This document shows positions 1 to 9,217 of a stretch of 46,592 nucleotides of DNA, piece after piece; position 1 is the stretch's first letter; each line of letters begins with the position of its first letter. The DNA is from Saprospiraceae bacterium (GTDB taxonomy: Bacteria > Bacteroidota > Bacteroidia > Chitinophagales > Saprospiraceae). Both the position numbers and the translations under genes were made by a program. A model generated the notes under the pieces. It had not been told where the DNA came from. It saw only the letters and a list, made by a program, of their open reading frames with translations, and did not search any database. Location of the stretch: positions 1 through 46,592 of the forward strand of contig JALHRK010000007.1 of the NCBI GenBank assembly GCA_022841505.1, read 5' to 3'.

Positions 1-400
1 TGGACCCGATCCGGATGGCCGGGCGGTCGTTGAAGCTTCGGTAATAGGTTTGAAAAATCAGCCACACGTTTTCCTGTGCAGAAGCGTCAATTGGAGGGGA
101 AATTAACCAGGCATCCTGATCCTGGTTTTGTGGAGTAGTGCAGGTAACATCGGAGTCATAAATCATCCATCCTCCGGATGCCGTGGTTGAATTAATGGAT
201 GCTGTTGCATAGGAACCCTGCGGCCCGGTGGTAGTTCTGCGCCAGGTAGAAGCTGGATGATTGTTGCCAAGCCTTTTCACCGCCGTCCAGTCTGCTGGAA
301 AAGCGCCGTTAAACCCCTCTGAGAAAAAGATATTTTGTGCATGCGTGGGTTGAAACTGCAGTAAAAAACCAACAAGAGCAGGTAAGTAGCGTTTGATCAT
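1..400 (-). CDS. Secreted protein, N-terminal part only (cut by window start)
   Basis: An open frame reads on the minus strand from an ATG at 398-400 to the window edge without a stop. It begins with a typical Sec signal peptide (MIKRYLPALVGFLLQFQPTHAQ) ending in an AxA-like THA-Q site. The mature part starts NIFFSEGFNGAFPADW and includes GGWMIYDSD and DAWLISPPID. This pattern is common in Bacteroidota extracellular proteins with a cleaved-adhesin or MAM-like jelly-roll domain, where 'F.E.F....P.GW' and 'DxWLISPxI' are hallmarks. Such proteins usually end in a T9SS sorting domain, which would lie outside the window. The function beyond an exported, probably adhesive or enzymatic, cell-surface protein cannot be told. 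Confidence 0.75.
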   Translation of the reverse strand, partial: MIKRYLPALVGFLLQFQPTHAQNIFFSEGFNGAFPADWTAVKRLGNNHPASTWRRTTTGPQGSYATASINSTTASGGWMIYDSDVTCTTPQNQDQDAWLISPPIDASAQENVWLIFQTYYRSFNDRPAIRIGS

Positions 401-528
401 AGCTTTAGATTTTTATCCTGATTAGTGTCTGTCTTTATAGACTAATCTACGGTCAATATTATATACGCCAAATAGCAATCAAGCGCTGCCATTGATTTGA
501 TATGGTGCAAAAGACAAGGGGCTTTTGC

Positions 529-1521
529 TTATTGCTTGGCCATAAACGCATAATAAGCTTCAAACAAACTTTTTTTATCCACTGGAACAACACCCGGGTG
601 TTCGCAAACCTGCCCCCCGGCCAGGTTTGCAAGCGCTGCCATGGGTTCCATGTCCATGCCCAGTGCAATACCCAGCGCCGCTACACTAATTACGGTATCG
701 CCTGCGCCACTGACATCGGCAATGTCGCGCGCTTCGGTTGGCAAAATGAACCTGCGGTTGTCGCCATCTAAGAACAGCCCTTTTTCAGAGAGCGTGATCA
801 TGGTGTAGCGATTGCCCAGCCGGTTGCGGACTTCTGCTGCCGCTGTTTGCAGGGAAAGCAGCTCTGGGCTGATCGCCATCGAAGCTTGCGCCCGCATTTC
901 TTTTAAATTGGGTTTAAACAATGTGGCGTGTTTGTAGGCCCAAAAGTTGTGGTATTTGGGATCCACCACGGTCGGAATGTCCCTGCGGAGGGCTTCCAGC
1001 ATGACGTCGTTGATGATTTTTGGCGATAAAACCCCCTTGTTGTAGTCCTGGAAGAGGATCACGTCAATTGCCTGATGGTCAAGTAATTCCAGGATTCGTT
1101 GCAACAGCAATTCGGATTCGCTTTCCGCGAGGTCGCTGGTTTCTTCCTTGTCCACCCGCAGCAGTTGCTGGTTGGAGGCAATGATCCGGGTTTTTACGGT
1201 TGTAATCCGGTTCGGAGAAAAAACGATACCCTGATCCGACAATCCGGCTGGTGGCAACAAATCCCGCAAACGCTCGCTGTCCGGCCCTGCGCCAACCACC
1301 GTACACAACCAGGGCGTAGCACCCAGGGCTTTGATGTTGAGCGCCACATTGGCTGCACCGCCAAGGCGGTCTTCGCTTCGTTGAAAATGCACCACCGGCA
1401 CCGGCGCTTCCGGGGAAATGCGGCTAACCTGCCCCAGCAGGTAGCGGTCTATCATGACATCGCCCAGGACGAGGACGTTCAGGCGTTCAAAGGCAGCAGC
1501 GATGTTTTCGGAATTGCTCAT
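529..1521 (-). CDS. rfaE1: D-glycero-beta-D-manno-heptose-7-phosphate kinase (PfkB/ribokinase family)
   Basis: Cytoplasmic sugar kinase that phosphorylates heptose 7-phosphate at C1 on the way to ADP-heptose for LPS inner core. The PfkB fold is clear: GDVMIDRYL near the N-terminus, the substrate/lid segment RLGGAANVALN, and the C-terminal signature DVSGAGDTV with its catalytic Asp and anion hole. VVDPKYHNF and LFKPNLKEM match HldE/RfaE kinase domains. At about 330 residues it has only the kinase domain; the nucleotidyltransferase half of bifunctional HldE is absent and must be elsewhere. I chose ATG 1521 over a TTG at 1539 because it avoids overlap and leaves 7 bases after the leuS stop. The two genes are probably co-transcribed. 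A related PfkB sugar kinase is possible but less likely. Confidence 0.85.
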   Translation of the reverse strand: MSNSENIAAAFERLNVLVLGDVMIDRYLLGQVSRISPEAPVPVVHFQRSEDRLGGAANVALNIKALGATPWLCTVVGAGPDSERLRDLLPPAGLSDQGIVFSPNRITTVKTRIIASNQQLLRVDKEETSDLAESESELLLQRILELLDHQAIDVILFQDYNKGVLSPKIINDVMLEALRRDIPTVVDPKYHNFWAYKHATLFKPNLKEMRAQASMAISPELLSLQTAAAEVRNRLGNRYTMITLSEKGLFLDGDNRRFILPTEARDIADVSGAGDTVISVAALGIALGMDMEPMAALANLAGGQVCEHPGVVPVDKKSLFEAYYAFMAKQ

Positions 1522-1528
1522 GAATTCA

Positions 1529-4500
1529 TTAAACGACAATATTGATCATCCTTCCCGGAATTACAATGATTTTTTTGATTTCCTGGCCATCGGTCCACTT
1601 TTCTACGGCCGCTTTTGCAGCTGCTTCCAGCGAATCTTTGGCGGCATCGGCAGGCAAGGCGATCGTAACCCTCGTTTTGCCATTGATGGCAATCGGATAG
1701 TTGAACACATCCTCCTGGAGGAAAGATTCATCGCAGACAGGAAACTTGCCACTCGCATGGATGCTCCCTTCATGACCCAGCGCCTGCCACAACTCATCGG
1801 CAACATGCGGCGCAAAAGGCGCAATGAGGACTACCAGCGGTTCCAATACCCCGCGTTTAGAGCACTTCAACTCTCTGAAGTCATTGGTCGCCATCATAAA
1901 CGCGCTCACGCAGGTATTGAAAGACAAGCGTTCAATGTCTTCTGTCACGCGTTTGGTCGTGCGGTGCAGGACCTTCAATTCGTCGCGGTTTGGCGCATCT
2001 TCGGTCACTAAGAAACGGCCTTTGTCGTCGTAAAACATCGCCCAGAATTTGCGCAGGAAGCGGCTTACCCCATCAATGCCTTTGGTGTTCCAGGGTTTGG
2101 CCTGTTCAAGGGGCCCCAGGAACATTTCGTACATCCGGAAGCAATCGGCGCCATATTTTTCTACCACATCATCCGGGTTGACGACATTGAACCAGCGCTT
2201 GGACATTTTCTCAATTTCAAAGCTGCACAGGAATTTCCGTTCTGCGTCAAGTTTGAAGTTGGCTTTTTCAAACTGATTCAGTTTGTGCGCTTTTTCCAAA
2301 TCCAATACATCATCGTCCACAATATTCACATCCACATGCAATGCTGTAAAACATTCGGGGGTGTACTTTTGAGTCAAATCATGAGAAACGAACAAATATT
2401 CATAAACAGGGGTGCCTTCAGATATGATATACGGCTCTTTGCTGGCTGCCGCTTTGCGAATTTTATCAGCAATCACTTCCGGCTGGTTAATATCGGCAAT
2501 CAATTCCTCTATTGTCAAAACCAGCAGGCGTTTCCCATCCGATTTAGCAATCCCTTTTTTCAAGGCAATCTTATCCAGTATTTTAAACGATACCACTTCG
2601 ATTGCCAGGTCATTTGTCGAAAAAGAAAAATCGTAAGTAGTCGTCTCCTGTAAAGTGTTTTGGGCCATTTGAACCGGCTGCATATCAGAAAGCAGCGGCT
2701 GTAACACTTTGATCCACAGGAATTCTTCAAAAAAGCATTCTTTTGCCCTGTAAACCAGGTTTGAACGTCCCTGAATCATCCCTTGATTCACCAGCTTCTT
2801 TGCATATTCCCGTTCCGGCGCCAATCCCAGATCATACAAAAAATGGTTCCAGAACCGGCTATACAACAAATGCCCGACCGCATGCTCTGATCCACCGAGG
2901 TACAAATCTACCTGGCGCCAGTAATTTGCCGCTTCCGGGCTGCAAAATGCATCGTCATTCTGCGAATCCATATAACGGTAAAAATACCAGGAAGAGCCGG
3001 CCCATCCGGGCATGGTGCTCAGTTCGTAGGGATATTTGTTTTGATACAACCAGCCTTCCGCGCGGCCTAAAGGTGGTTCGCCGGTTTCGGTGGGCAGGTA
3101 TTTGTCTACTTGCGGCAGCAACAACGGCAGTTCCGATACTTCGATCAGGTATGGCAGGCCATTTTTCCAATACACCGGCACCGGTTCTCCCCAGTAGCGC
3201 TGGCGACTGAAAACCGCATTGCGCAAGCGGTATTGAATTTTTCCTTTGCCCAGGCCATGTTCCTCCAGCCATGCGATCAATTTGGGGGTTGCTTCGGCAT
3301 AATTCAGACCATTGATGATCCCGGAGTTAATGTAGCGGCCTTCTTTCGTTGCGTCGGCCGCCTCTTCCGTATTTTGTTGCGCATCCAAAATGGGGATGAT
3401 GGGCAAATTGAAATATTTGGCAAAATTCCAGTCGCGTTGATCGCCCGATGGAACGGCCATCACTGCGCCGGTGCCGTAACCTGCCAATACGTAATCAGCA
3501 ATCCACACCGGTACTTTTTTCCCATTCAGAGGATTGATGGCGTAGCTCCCCGTAAAAGCGCCGGTTACCCGCTTTTCTGCCATTCGGTCCACATCCGAGC
3601 GGGATGCCGTCCATTTGATGTATTTTTCAATATCGGCGCGTTGAGCGTCGGTGGTCAGCGCGGCTACATACTCGTGTTCCGGCGCCAGCACCATAAAGGT
3701 TACGCCATAAATCGTATCCACCCGGGTGGTAAAAACTTCGATTGATTTATCGGGGTGGCCATCTACTGCAAACCGCAGGGAAGCGCCCTGAGAGCGTCCG
3801 ATCCAGTTGGTTTGCTGATCCTTGATGGATTCCGGCCAGTCTAAGGTTTTCAGTCCTTCGATCAACCGGTCAGCATAAGCGGTGATGCGCATGGCCCACT
3901 GCTTCATCAGTTTGCGCTCCACCGGGTAGCCGCCCCGTTCTGAAACGCCGTCTTTCACTTCGTCGTTAGAAAGCACGGTTCCCATGGCCGGACACCAGTT
4001 TACGAAAGATTCTTCCGGGAATGTCAACCGGTATTTCAGCAACAGCCTTTGTTGCGCTTGTTCGTCCATGGCATTCCAATCAGCTGCACTGAACCGGGGC
4101 GTATCGTCATCGCATACCGCCCGGATGCCCGCGTTGCCACTTGCGGCAAAATGATCGGTCAGTTGAGCGATTGGCAGGGCTTTGTCTGCATCCTGGTCGT
4201 AATAGTGGTTGAACAATTGCATAAAAATCCACTGCGTCCATTTATAGTACTTAGGATCAGAGGTGCGCACCTCCCTGCTCCAGTCGTAACTCAGACCGAG
4301 GTTGTCCAACTGCTGCCGAAACGTAGCGATATTTTCGTCCGTTGTAATTGCAGGATGTTGTCCAGTACTGATGGCGTATTGTTCAGCCGGCAAGCCAAAA
4401 GAATCATAGCCCATCGGATGCAGCACGTTATAGCCGCTCAGGCGTTTGTACCGCGAAAAAATGTCGGATGCGATGTAGCCCAAGGGATGTCCAACGTGCA

Positions 4501-4639
4501 AACCCGCTCCGGACGGGTAAGGGAACATGTCCAATACGTAGAATTTCGGAGATTCCGAATGATTGGAAACCTGGTAAATGTGATTGTCTTCCCAGTAGCG
4601 CCGCCACTTTTGTTCAATCTCTCGTGGATTGTATTCCAT
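1529..4639 (-). CDS. leuS: Leucyl-tRNA synthetase with an extra domain before KMSKR
   Basis: Class I aminoacyl-tRNA synthetase that charges tRNA-Leu. The HIGH motif reads HVGH (residues 48-51) after PYPSGAGL. The CP1 editing domain shows TTRVDTIYG and GTGAVMAVPSGDQRD, keeping the Asp that binds the misacylated amino group. WAGSSWYFYRYMD and SEHAVGHLLYSRFW belong to the catalytic core. The signature loop is KMSKR (811-815, bases 2195-2209), with Arg in place of the usual final Ser. The C-terminal anticodon-binding region (SFNTCVSAFMMATNDF, PFAPHVADELW) is intact. The protein is 1036 residues, longer than typical bacterial LeuRS (about 800-950). Most of the excess is residues 635-734, inside the leucine-specific region (see separate entry). 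The frame is unbroken, so the enzyme is probably functional. It starts an operon with rfaE1. Confidence 0.97.
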   Translation of the reverse strand: MEYNPREIEQKWRRYWEDNHIYQVSNHSESPKFYVLDMFPYPSGAGLHVGHPLGYIASDIFSRYKRLSGYNVLHPMGYDSFGLPAEQYAISTGQHPAITTDENIATFRQQLDNLGLSYDWSREVRTSDPKYYKWTQWIFMQLFNHYYDQDADKALPIAQLTDHFAASGNAGIRAVCDDDTPRFSAADWNAMDEQAQQRLLLKYRLTFPEESFVNWCPAMGTVLSNDEVKDGVSERGGYPVERKLMKQWAMRITAYADRLIEGLKTLDWPESIKDQQTNWIGRSQGASLRFAVDGHPDKSIEVFTTRVDTIYGVTFMVLAPEHEYVAALTTDAQRADIEKYIKWTASRSDVDRMAEKRVTGAFTGSYAINPLNGKKVPVWIADYVLAGYGTGAVMAVPSGDQRDWNFAKYFNLPIIPILDAQQNTEEAADATKEGRYINSGIINGLNYAEATPKLIAWLEEHGLGKGKIQYRLRNAVFSRQRYWGEPVPVYWKNGLPYLIEVSELPLLLPQVDKYLPTETGEPPLGRAEGWLYQNKYPYELSTMPGWAGSSWYFYRYMDSQNDDAFCSPEAANYWRQVDLYLGGSEHAVGHLLYSRFWNHFLYDLGLAPEREYAKKLVNQGMIQGRSNLVYRAKECFFEEFLWIKVLQPLLSDMQPVQMAQNTLQETTTYDFSFSTNDLAIEVVSFKILDKIALKKGIAKSDGKRLLVLTIEELIADINQPEVIADKIRKAAASKEPYIISEGTPVYEYLFVSHDLTQKYTPECFTALHVDVNIVDDDVLDLEKAHKLNQFEKANFKLDAERKFLCSFEIEKMSKRWFNVVNPDDVVEKYGADCFRMYEMFLGPLEQAKPWNTKGIDGVSRFLRKFWAMFYDDKGRFLVTEDAPNRDELKVLHRTTKRVTEDIERLSFNTCVSAFMMATNDFRELKCSKRGVLEPLVVLIAPFAPHVADELWQALGHEGSIHASGKFPVCDESFLQEDVFNYPIAINGKTRVTIALPADAAKDSLEAAAKAAVEKWTDGQEIKKIIVIPGRMINIVV
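2438..2737 (-). other. In-frame insert in LeuRS, possibly derived from a nuclease-like domain
   Basis: LeuRS residues about 635-734. The flanks match the usual Bacteroidota leucine-specific region (LVNQGMIQGRSNLVYR before, TALHVDVNIVDDDVLD after). In between lies a segment starting ECFFEEFLW and containing YDFSFSTNDLAIEVVSFKIL, then DKIALKKGIAKSDGKRL and LLVLTIEELIADI. The order Asp, beta strand with AIEV, then charged helix and LLVL strand resembles DUF559/PD-(D/E)XK-type folds. The ExK lysine is missing (EVV), so a catalytic role is doubtful. Resemblance is from memory of the fold pattern, not a search. Confidence 0.5.
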
Positions 4640-4770
4640 AGTTGTACTTTGTCAATGGTCTGAACCGTTTTTAACACGGGTAAACAGCTTTTCGTTACCG
4701 CTGTTTTTTTTGAAGCAGCGAAAATAGACAAAATGCGCTACATACCAACGAGAGATTGTTCGCGTTTTCC

Positions 4771-4778
4771 TACTTTTG
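4771..4778 (+). promoter_or_regulatory. Candidate -7 promoter box
   Basis: TACTTTTG fits the Bacteroidota -7 consensus TAnnTTTG, 57 bases before the ATG at 4836. No convincing -33 TTTG was found at the usual distance, so this is a weak call. Confidence 0.4.
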
Positions 4779-4835
4779 TAGGGCATAATCGGTCAAAGGG
4801 CCGTTTCATTTTCAATCATCAACGCTATTACATCT

Positions 4836-5273
4836 ATGAGTAACCTGCTCAAACTCGCTGCATTGCTGGTAATCGGCATTTTGGTTTACAATTACTTCTT
4901 CGGAACCACAGAAGAAAAAGCCCAGTCGAAAGAAATTTTTTCAGAAGCTAAAGACCTGGGCAAAGCAGCCTGGGGATTGCTGAAATCTGAAAAAGAAAAA
5001 TTTGAGGACGGAAAATACGACGAAGCGGTAGACAAAGTAGGCGGGTTGTTTAAAAACCTGAAAACCAAAGCACAGGAAGCTAAAGACTCCGATGCGTTGG
5101 CCGAATTAAGGGAATTGGAAAAACAACGCCTCGAATTGGAAAAACGGTTGGATGCTGTGGATGAATACGACAAATCCAAAGCTGCCGCTAAAGAAAATGA
5201 AGCCATCAAACGCGACTGGGACGATTTGTTGGAGCGCACTGAGGCTTTGATGAAACGAATGGAGGAAAAGTAA
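4836..5273 (+). CDS. Small membrane-anchored coiled-coil protein, function unknown
   Basis: 145 residues. Residues 4-22 (LLKLAALLVIGILVYNYFF) form one hydrophobic helix, a membrane anchor rather than a cleaved signal because no cleavage site follows. The rest is highly charged and Lys/Glu-rich, with heptad-like stretches (ELRELEKQRLELEKRLDAVD and DDLLERTEALMKRMEEK) that predict a coiled coil. The topology is probably N-in with a long helical domain in the periplasm, or the reverse. No family is recognised. It stands alone between the divergent leuS and the M16 peptidase, about 140 bases before the latter. The gap contains a run of CGACTT-type repeats and no clear terminator. Strong compositional coding character and the promoter-like box upstream support a real gene. 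Confidence 0.75.
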   Translation: MSNLLKLAALLVIGILVYNYFFGTTEEKAQSKEIFSEAKDLGKAAWGLLKSEKEKFEDGKYDEAVDKVGGLFKNLKTKAQEAKDSDALAELRELEKQRLELEKRLDAVDEYDKSKAAAKENEAIKRDWDDLLERTEALMKRMEEK

Positions 5274-5412
5274 TAAAGTGCAAAAGGCAAAATACAATTA
5301 TTAAATTGCCGATAGCTGCGGTCGTTTCGACTCGACTTCGACTTCGCTCAGTCTCCAGTTCAACGACTGCACCACACACAATTTTCTGTCAATTTTACAC
5401 CAACAAATAGTT

Positions 5413-8184
5413 ATGCAATTACTACAACCAATTTTCCGACAACTGGCTGCCATTGTGTTGGTTAGCTTGTTGAGCGGGCCGTTTGCCTGGTCTCAAAACA
5501 AAACCATTGCACTGCCTGAAGGCATTGAAAAAGTGGCTTCCGTGGAGGGCATTACAGAATACCGCCTGAAAAACGGGCTCCGGATTTTGCTGTTTCCGGA
5601 TCCTTCCAAATCAACCATTACGGTGAACATTACCTATTTAGTAGGGTCTCGTCATGAGGGGTACGGAGAAACTGGTATGGCCCACCTTTTGGAGCATTTA
5701 GTGTTCAAAGGCACGCCCAAACACCCGAATATTCCGCAGGAATTAACCGAACATGGTGCGCGGCCCAACGGCACAACCTGGTACGACCGCACCAATTATT
5801 ACGAAACGTTTGCCGCCAATGAGGCCAACCTTCGCTGGGCCCTCGATTTGGAAGCTGACCGCATGGTGAATTCCTTCATTGCAAAAAAAGACCTCGACAG
5901 CGAAATGACTGTAGTGCGCAACGAGTATGAGCGCGGCGAAAATTTTCCCGGCAGCATTTTGACCCAACGTGTAACTTCTACCGCTTATTTGTGGCATAAT
6001 TATGGCAAATCTACCATTGGCGCAAAGTCTGATTTAGAAAATGTGCCGATTGAACGCCTTCAGGCTTTTTATAAAAAATATTACCAGCCCGACAACTCCA
6101 TTCTGTTGGTTGGCGGTAAAATTGATGAGCAGAAAACGCTGGAACTGGTCAATGAATATTTCAGCGGAATTCCCCGCCCCGAGCGCTTTCTCTACCCTAC
6201 TTATACTCGTGAACCCGTTCAGGATGGCGAACGTTCGGTGACGTTGCGCCGGGTAGGCGATGTACAGGTGGCTTCCTGTTTTTACCATATTTGCGCTGGC
6301 GCCCATGCTGATTTTGCACCCCTGACTATTTTGTTGGAAGTGTTGACCAGCGAACCGTCCGGGCGATTGTATAAGTCTTTGGTTGAAAGTAAGAAAGCTT
6401 CTTCGCAATATGGTTACGTTTCTTCCTTGAAAGAAGACGGATATGCTTATTTTTCAGCCGAAGTCCTCAAAGAAAAATCGCTGGAAGATGCGTTGTCCGC
6501 TATGACAGAAACTTTGGACCGGCTCGTAGAAGTGCCCATTACACCCGAAGAAATTGAGCGTGCTAAAACAAGGTTGCTGAAGGAATTTGAATTGAGTTTC
6601 AACAACTCTGAGCGTGTGGGATTGCAAATGAGCGAATACCTGGCAAAAGGTGATTGGCGATTGGCTTATCTGTACCGCGACAACCTGGAAAAAGTAACCA
6701 TTGAAGACGTAAAACGGGTAGCCGGGTTCTATTTCAAGCCTTCCAACCGAACAGTGGGCCGGTTTATTCCTGAAGAAATGCCCGACCGGGTTGAAGTTCC
6801 GGAACCGCCAAATGTGGAAGCCCTGGTCAAAAACTACAAAGGCAAACAACCTATCGCGCAAGGTGAGGTATTTGATGCCACGCCGCAAAATATTGAAAGC
6901 CGGACCAAACGCGGCAAATTGGCCGGTGGCCTCAAGTACGCACTGCTTCCAAAAGAAACGCGTGGCGACGTCGTCACTGCACGCATTACCCTGCGCTTCG
7001 GGGATGTGAATAGTCTGAAAAACAAAGCCTCTGCGGCAAGATTTGTTGGCGGGATGCTGGACAAAGGTACCCTGAAACGCGATCGCCAGGGCATTGAGGA
7101 TGAATTTGACCGCCTTAAAGCACGGGTACGCATTTTCGGATCCGCTACAGCTGCTTCTGCGACCATAGAAACGGATCGCAATAACCTGCCCGAAGTCATT
7201 GCATTGGTGAAAGAAATGCTGCAAGCGCCTTCTTTTGACGAAAATGAATTTGAAAAGCTGAAGCAGGAAGAGCTTGCCGGCATTGAACAACAAAAATCAG
7301 AACCAACCGCCCTGGCGCGCAATATTCAAAGCCGGCTGGTTCGCCCTTACCCCAAAGACGATGTGCGCTATACGATGACTTTCGAAGAAGAAACCGCGGC
7401 CATCAAAAACCTTACTTTGGAAGAAGTGAAACAGTTTCACAAAGACTTTTATGGCGCTTCCAATGCAACGGTTTCTGTTGTTGGCGATTTTGATGAACAA
7501 GCGGTTCGAAAAGCGCTGGAAGATAATTTTGGCAAGTGGAAAAGTCCAAAAACTTATACCCGCATTAAAAGCCCGGCCATAGATGTGAAACCGGCAAATG
7601 AAGCGATCAACACACCGGACAAAAGCAATGGCATCTTCCTGGTTTCCCAAAATATGCAGATGCGGAACGACAATCCGGACTATCCGGCGATGGTATTGGG
7701 CAACTACATGATTGGCGGCGGATTCCTCAACTCGCGCCTCGCTGTGCGCATTCGCCAGAAAGAAGGCATCAGTTACAGTGTCGGTTCAGGCTTTAACGCC
7801 AATCCATTGGACGAATCGGCAATATTTAACGCCTCTGCTATCTATGCGCCAGAGAATGTGCAGCGATTAGAGCAGGCATTCAAAGAAGAAATTGACCGCG
7901 TGCTGAAAGACGGGTTCACCCAGGAAGAGATTGATGCAGCCAAGTCGGGCTGGTTGCAGTCGCAGCAAGTGACGCGTTCGCAGGATGGCTCTGTTGCCGG
8001 AACCTTAGAGAACTATTTGTTCATCGAACGCGATTACAATTGGGATGCCGATTTTGAGAAGAAAATTAAGGCGCTCACGCCAGAACAAATTAACTCGGCT
8101 ATGAAAAAGCACATCAAACCGGAGAAATTCGTGATGATCAAAGCCGGGGATTTTGAGAAGGTGAATAAAGTAGGAAAACCATAG
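5413..8184 (+). CDS. M16 family zinc metallopeptidase (pitrilysin-like), exported
   Basis: 923 residues with a Sec signal peptide (about residues 1-27, ending FAWSQ). The inverted zinc motif HLLEH (His91, Glu94, His95) follows GETGMA, and the third zinc ligand is likely Glu171 in VVRNEYERGEN, at the spacing usual for M16. The order is an active N-terminal M16 unit, an M16_C unit (about 190-390), then a second pair from about 510. The second half lacks HxxEH, as is normal in M16B/C fusions, where it forms the clamshell wall; it keeps the GGGFLNSRLAVRIRQKEGISYSVGS signature. The likely role is periplasmic degradation of short peptides or misfolded fragments. It is monocistronic; the gene after it is convergent, with a palindromic repeat between them. 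Confidence 0.92.
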   Translation: MQLLQPIFRQLAAIVLVSLLSGPFAWSQNKTIALPEGIEKVASVEGITEYRLKNGLRILLFPDPSKSTITVNITYLVGSRHEGYGETGMAHLLEHLVFKGTPKHPNIPQELTEHGARPNGTTWYDRTNYYETFAANEANLRWALDLEADRMVNSFIAKKDLDSEMTVVRNEYERGENFPGSILTQRVTSTAYLWHNYGKSTIGAKSDLENVPIERLQAFYKKYYQPDNSILLVGGKIDEQKTLELVNEYFSGIPRPERFLYPTYTREPVQDGERSVTLRRVGDVQVASCFYHICAGAHADFAPLTILLEVLTSEPSGRLYKSLVESKKASSQYGYVSSLKEDGYAYFSAEVLKEKSLEDALSAMTETLDRLVEVPITPEEIERAKTRLLKEFELSFNNSERVGLQMSEYLAKGDWRLAYLYRDNLEKVTIEDVKRVAGFYFKPSNRTVGRFIPEEMPDRVEVPEPPNVEALVKNYKGKQPIAQGEVFDATPQNIESRTKRGKLAGGLKYALLPKETRGDVVTARITLRFGDVNSLKNKASAARFVGGMLDKGTLKRDRQGIEDEFDRLKARVRIFGSATAASATIETDRNNLPEVIALVKEMLQAPSFDENEFEKLKQEELAGIEQQKSEPTALARNIQSRLVRPYPKDDVRYTMTFEEETAAIKNLTLEEVKQFHKDFYGASNATVSVVGDFDEQAVRKALEDNFGKWKSPKTYTRIKSPAIDVKPANEAINTPDKSNGIFLVSQNMQMRNDNPDYPAMVLGNYMIGGGFLNSRLAVRIRQKEGISYSVGSGFNANPLDESAIFNASAIYAPENVQRLEQAFKEEIDRVLKDGFTQEEIDAAKSGWLQSQQVTRSQDGSVAGTLENYLFIERDYNWDADFEKKIKALTPEQINSAMKKHIKPEKFVMIKAGDFEKVNKVGKP

Positions 8185-8185
8185 T

Positions 8186-8412
8186 TCAGTTGGCAGTTTT
8201 CCAGTTGGCAGTTGGCAGGAGGGTTTTGTGGTTCAATCAAGTTCGTTGCAAACCAATTGGATTTGGCAAGCACTTGAATACAAAGTACCAACCCCTCCTC
8301 CAACCTGCCAACTCTACTATTCCCGATTTTTGATAAGTGCTTGACCCCCAAGTATTAAACACTCCTGCCAACTCTAATCCTGCTAACTGCCACCTGAAAA
8401 ACTACCAACTCT
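8186..8412. repeat. Imperfect 35-bp inverted repeat between convergent genes
   Basis: Arms at 8186-8220 and 8378-8412 pair at 29 of 35 positions. Both are built from the unit CAGTTGGCAG, which recurs in decayed form. Inside, CAAGCACTTGA near 8270 faces TAAGTGCTTGA near 8335. The right arm ends on the stop codon of the MOSC gene. It is either a degenerate MITE-like insertion or a large terminator-like fold. No open frame of note lies within. Confidence 0.6.
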
Positions 8413-9217
8413 ATTCCTCAACCACCACCTCCTCTCCTACCCTCACAACACCCGGGGCGCCGTTCAGGCATACATTCATGCCAAAATTGATTTTGTTGCC
8501 AAAACGCCGGTATTTAGCGAGCGTTGCTGAAGGTTCTTTGCCCTGGATCGCGGTTTCCTGATCAATTGTGGGTATCTGACAGCGACCGCAGGGTTTTGTT
8601 CCCCGGAACCGGACGCTGCCGATGGAAAAACTTTTCCATTCGTCTTCTTCATGGGGCGTATTGCCCGAGAACACAAAATTGGGGCGAAAGCGACGAATAC
8701 TCAGCGGCTTTTCAAGTTTGCTGTTCAAATTCGCCATAGAGGGTTCCCCAATGATCAAAAAAGGGTAACCATCCGCAAAACTGACCATATCGCCAGGCAA
8801 TGCATAGTCAGGGCTCACCGGACGAACGCTGTTGTCAGGCATATAAACCAGGTGACAGGGCGCGTTCAAAGCTCCGCGAAACCAGGCATCAGCGGCCTCG
8901 CTTACGTGAAGCGCAGCGCAGGTATCGTCCCAGATCGTAACCGTGCGCGGTTCGCCATAGCTGGCGGGGTCAAGTGGAATGGATAACGGCTCCAGCGGTT
9001 TACTCCGATGCTGGATGACTAAATGCCCTTTTTCAATGGCCGGTTGCAACAGCGCCATTTCAGGAAACTCCCGCTGGGTTAGAAACATTCCCGCAGCATC
9101 GGTAAGCATCCAGCGGCGGTCATATTCAAGGCCACGGGTTTCAGCGGTGGCTTCCTGCAGGGAAATCCCTGCTAAGGACTTGATTGGATAGATGTAAATA
9201 GCAGTTAGTTTCATCAT
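8411..9217 (-). CDS. MOSC domain protein (mARC/YcbX-like molybdenum-cofactor enzyme)
   Basis: 268 residues with an N-terminal MOSC_N beta-barrel (KLTAIYIYPIKSLAGISL, GLEYDRRWMLTDAAGMFLTQRE) and a C-terminal MOSC domain. The KPCGRCQIPTIDQETA segment (Cys210, Cys213) carries the conserved cysteine that ligates molybdenum in sulfurated Moco enzymes of this family. RRFRPNFVFSG is also diagnostic. Relatives reduce N-hydroxylated bases and other N-oxygenated compounds in the cytoplasm. Unlike YcbX there is no C-terminal 2Fe-2S ferredoxin domain, so electrons must come from a separate protein. Its ATG overlaps the stop of the upstream glycosyltransferase by four bases (ATGA), so it is translationally coupled to the glycan operon although the function looks unrelated. 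Confidence 0.88.
   Translation of the reverse strand: MMKLTAIYIYPIKSLAGISLQEATAETRGLEYDRRWMLTDAAGMFLTQREFPEMALLQPAIEKGHLVIQHRSKPLEPLSIPLDPASYGEPRTVTIWDDTCAALHVSEAADAWFRGALNAPCHLVYMPDNSVRPVSPDYALPGDMVSFADGYPFLIIGEPSMANLNSKLEKPLSIRRFRPNFVFSGNTPHEEDEWKSFSIGSVRFRGTKPCGRCQIPTIDQETAIQGKEPSATLAKYRRFGNKINFGMNVCLNGAPGVVRVGEEVVVEE

Noticed and set aside
2195-2737. Frameshift or intein in leuS
   Set aside because: The frame is unbroken through the extra segment and there are no intein splice residues (Cys/Ser start, HN-Cys end); an in-frame domain insertion fits better.
1454-4663. Long plus-strand frames opposite leuS and the kinase gene
   Set aside because: They lie opposite strongly conserved enzymes and show no domain pattern.
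5300-5380. Short CGACTT-rich stretch as a regulatory RNA
   Set aside because: Only a few short direct repeats and a weak GTCGTT/AACGAC pair; not enough structure to call.
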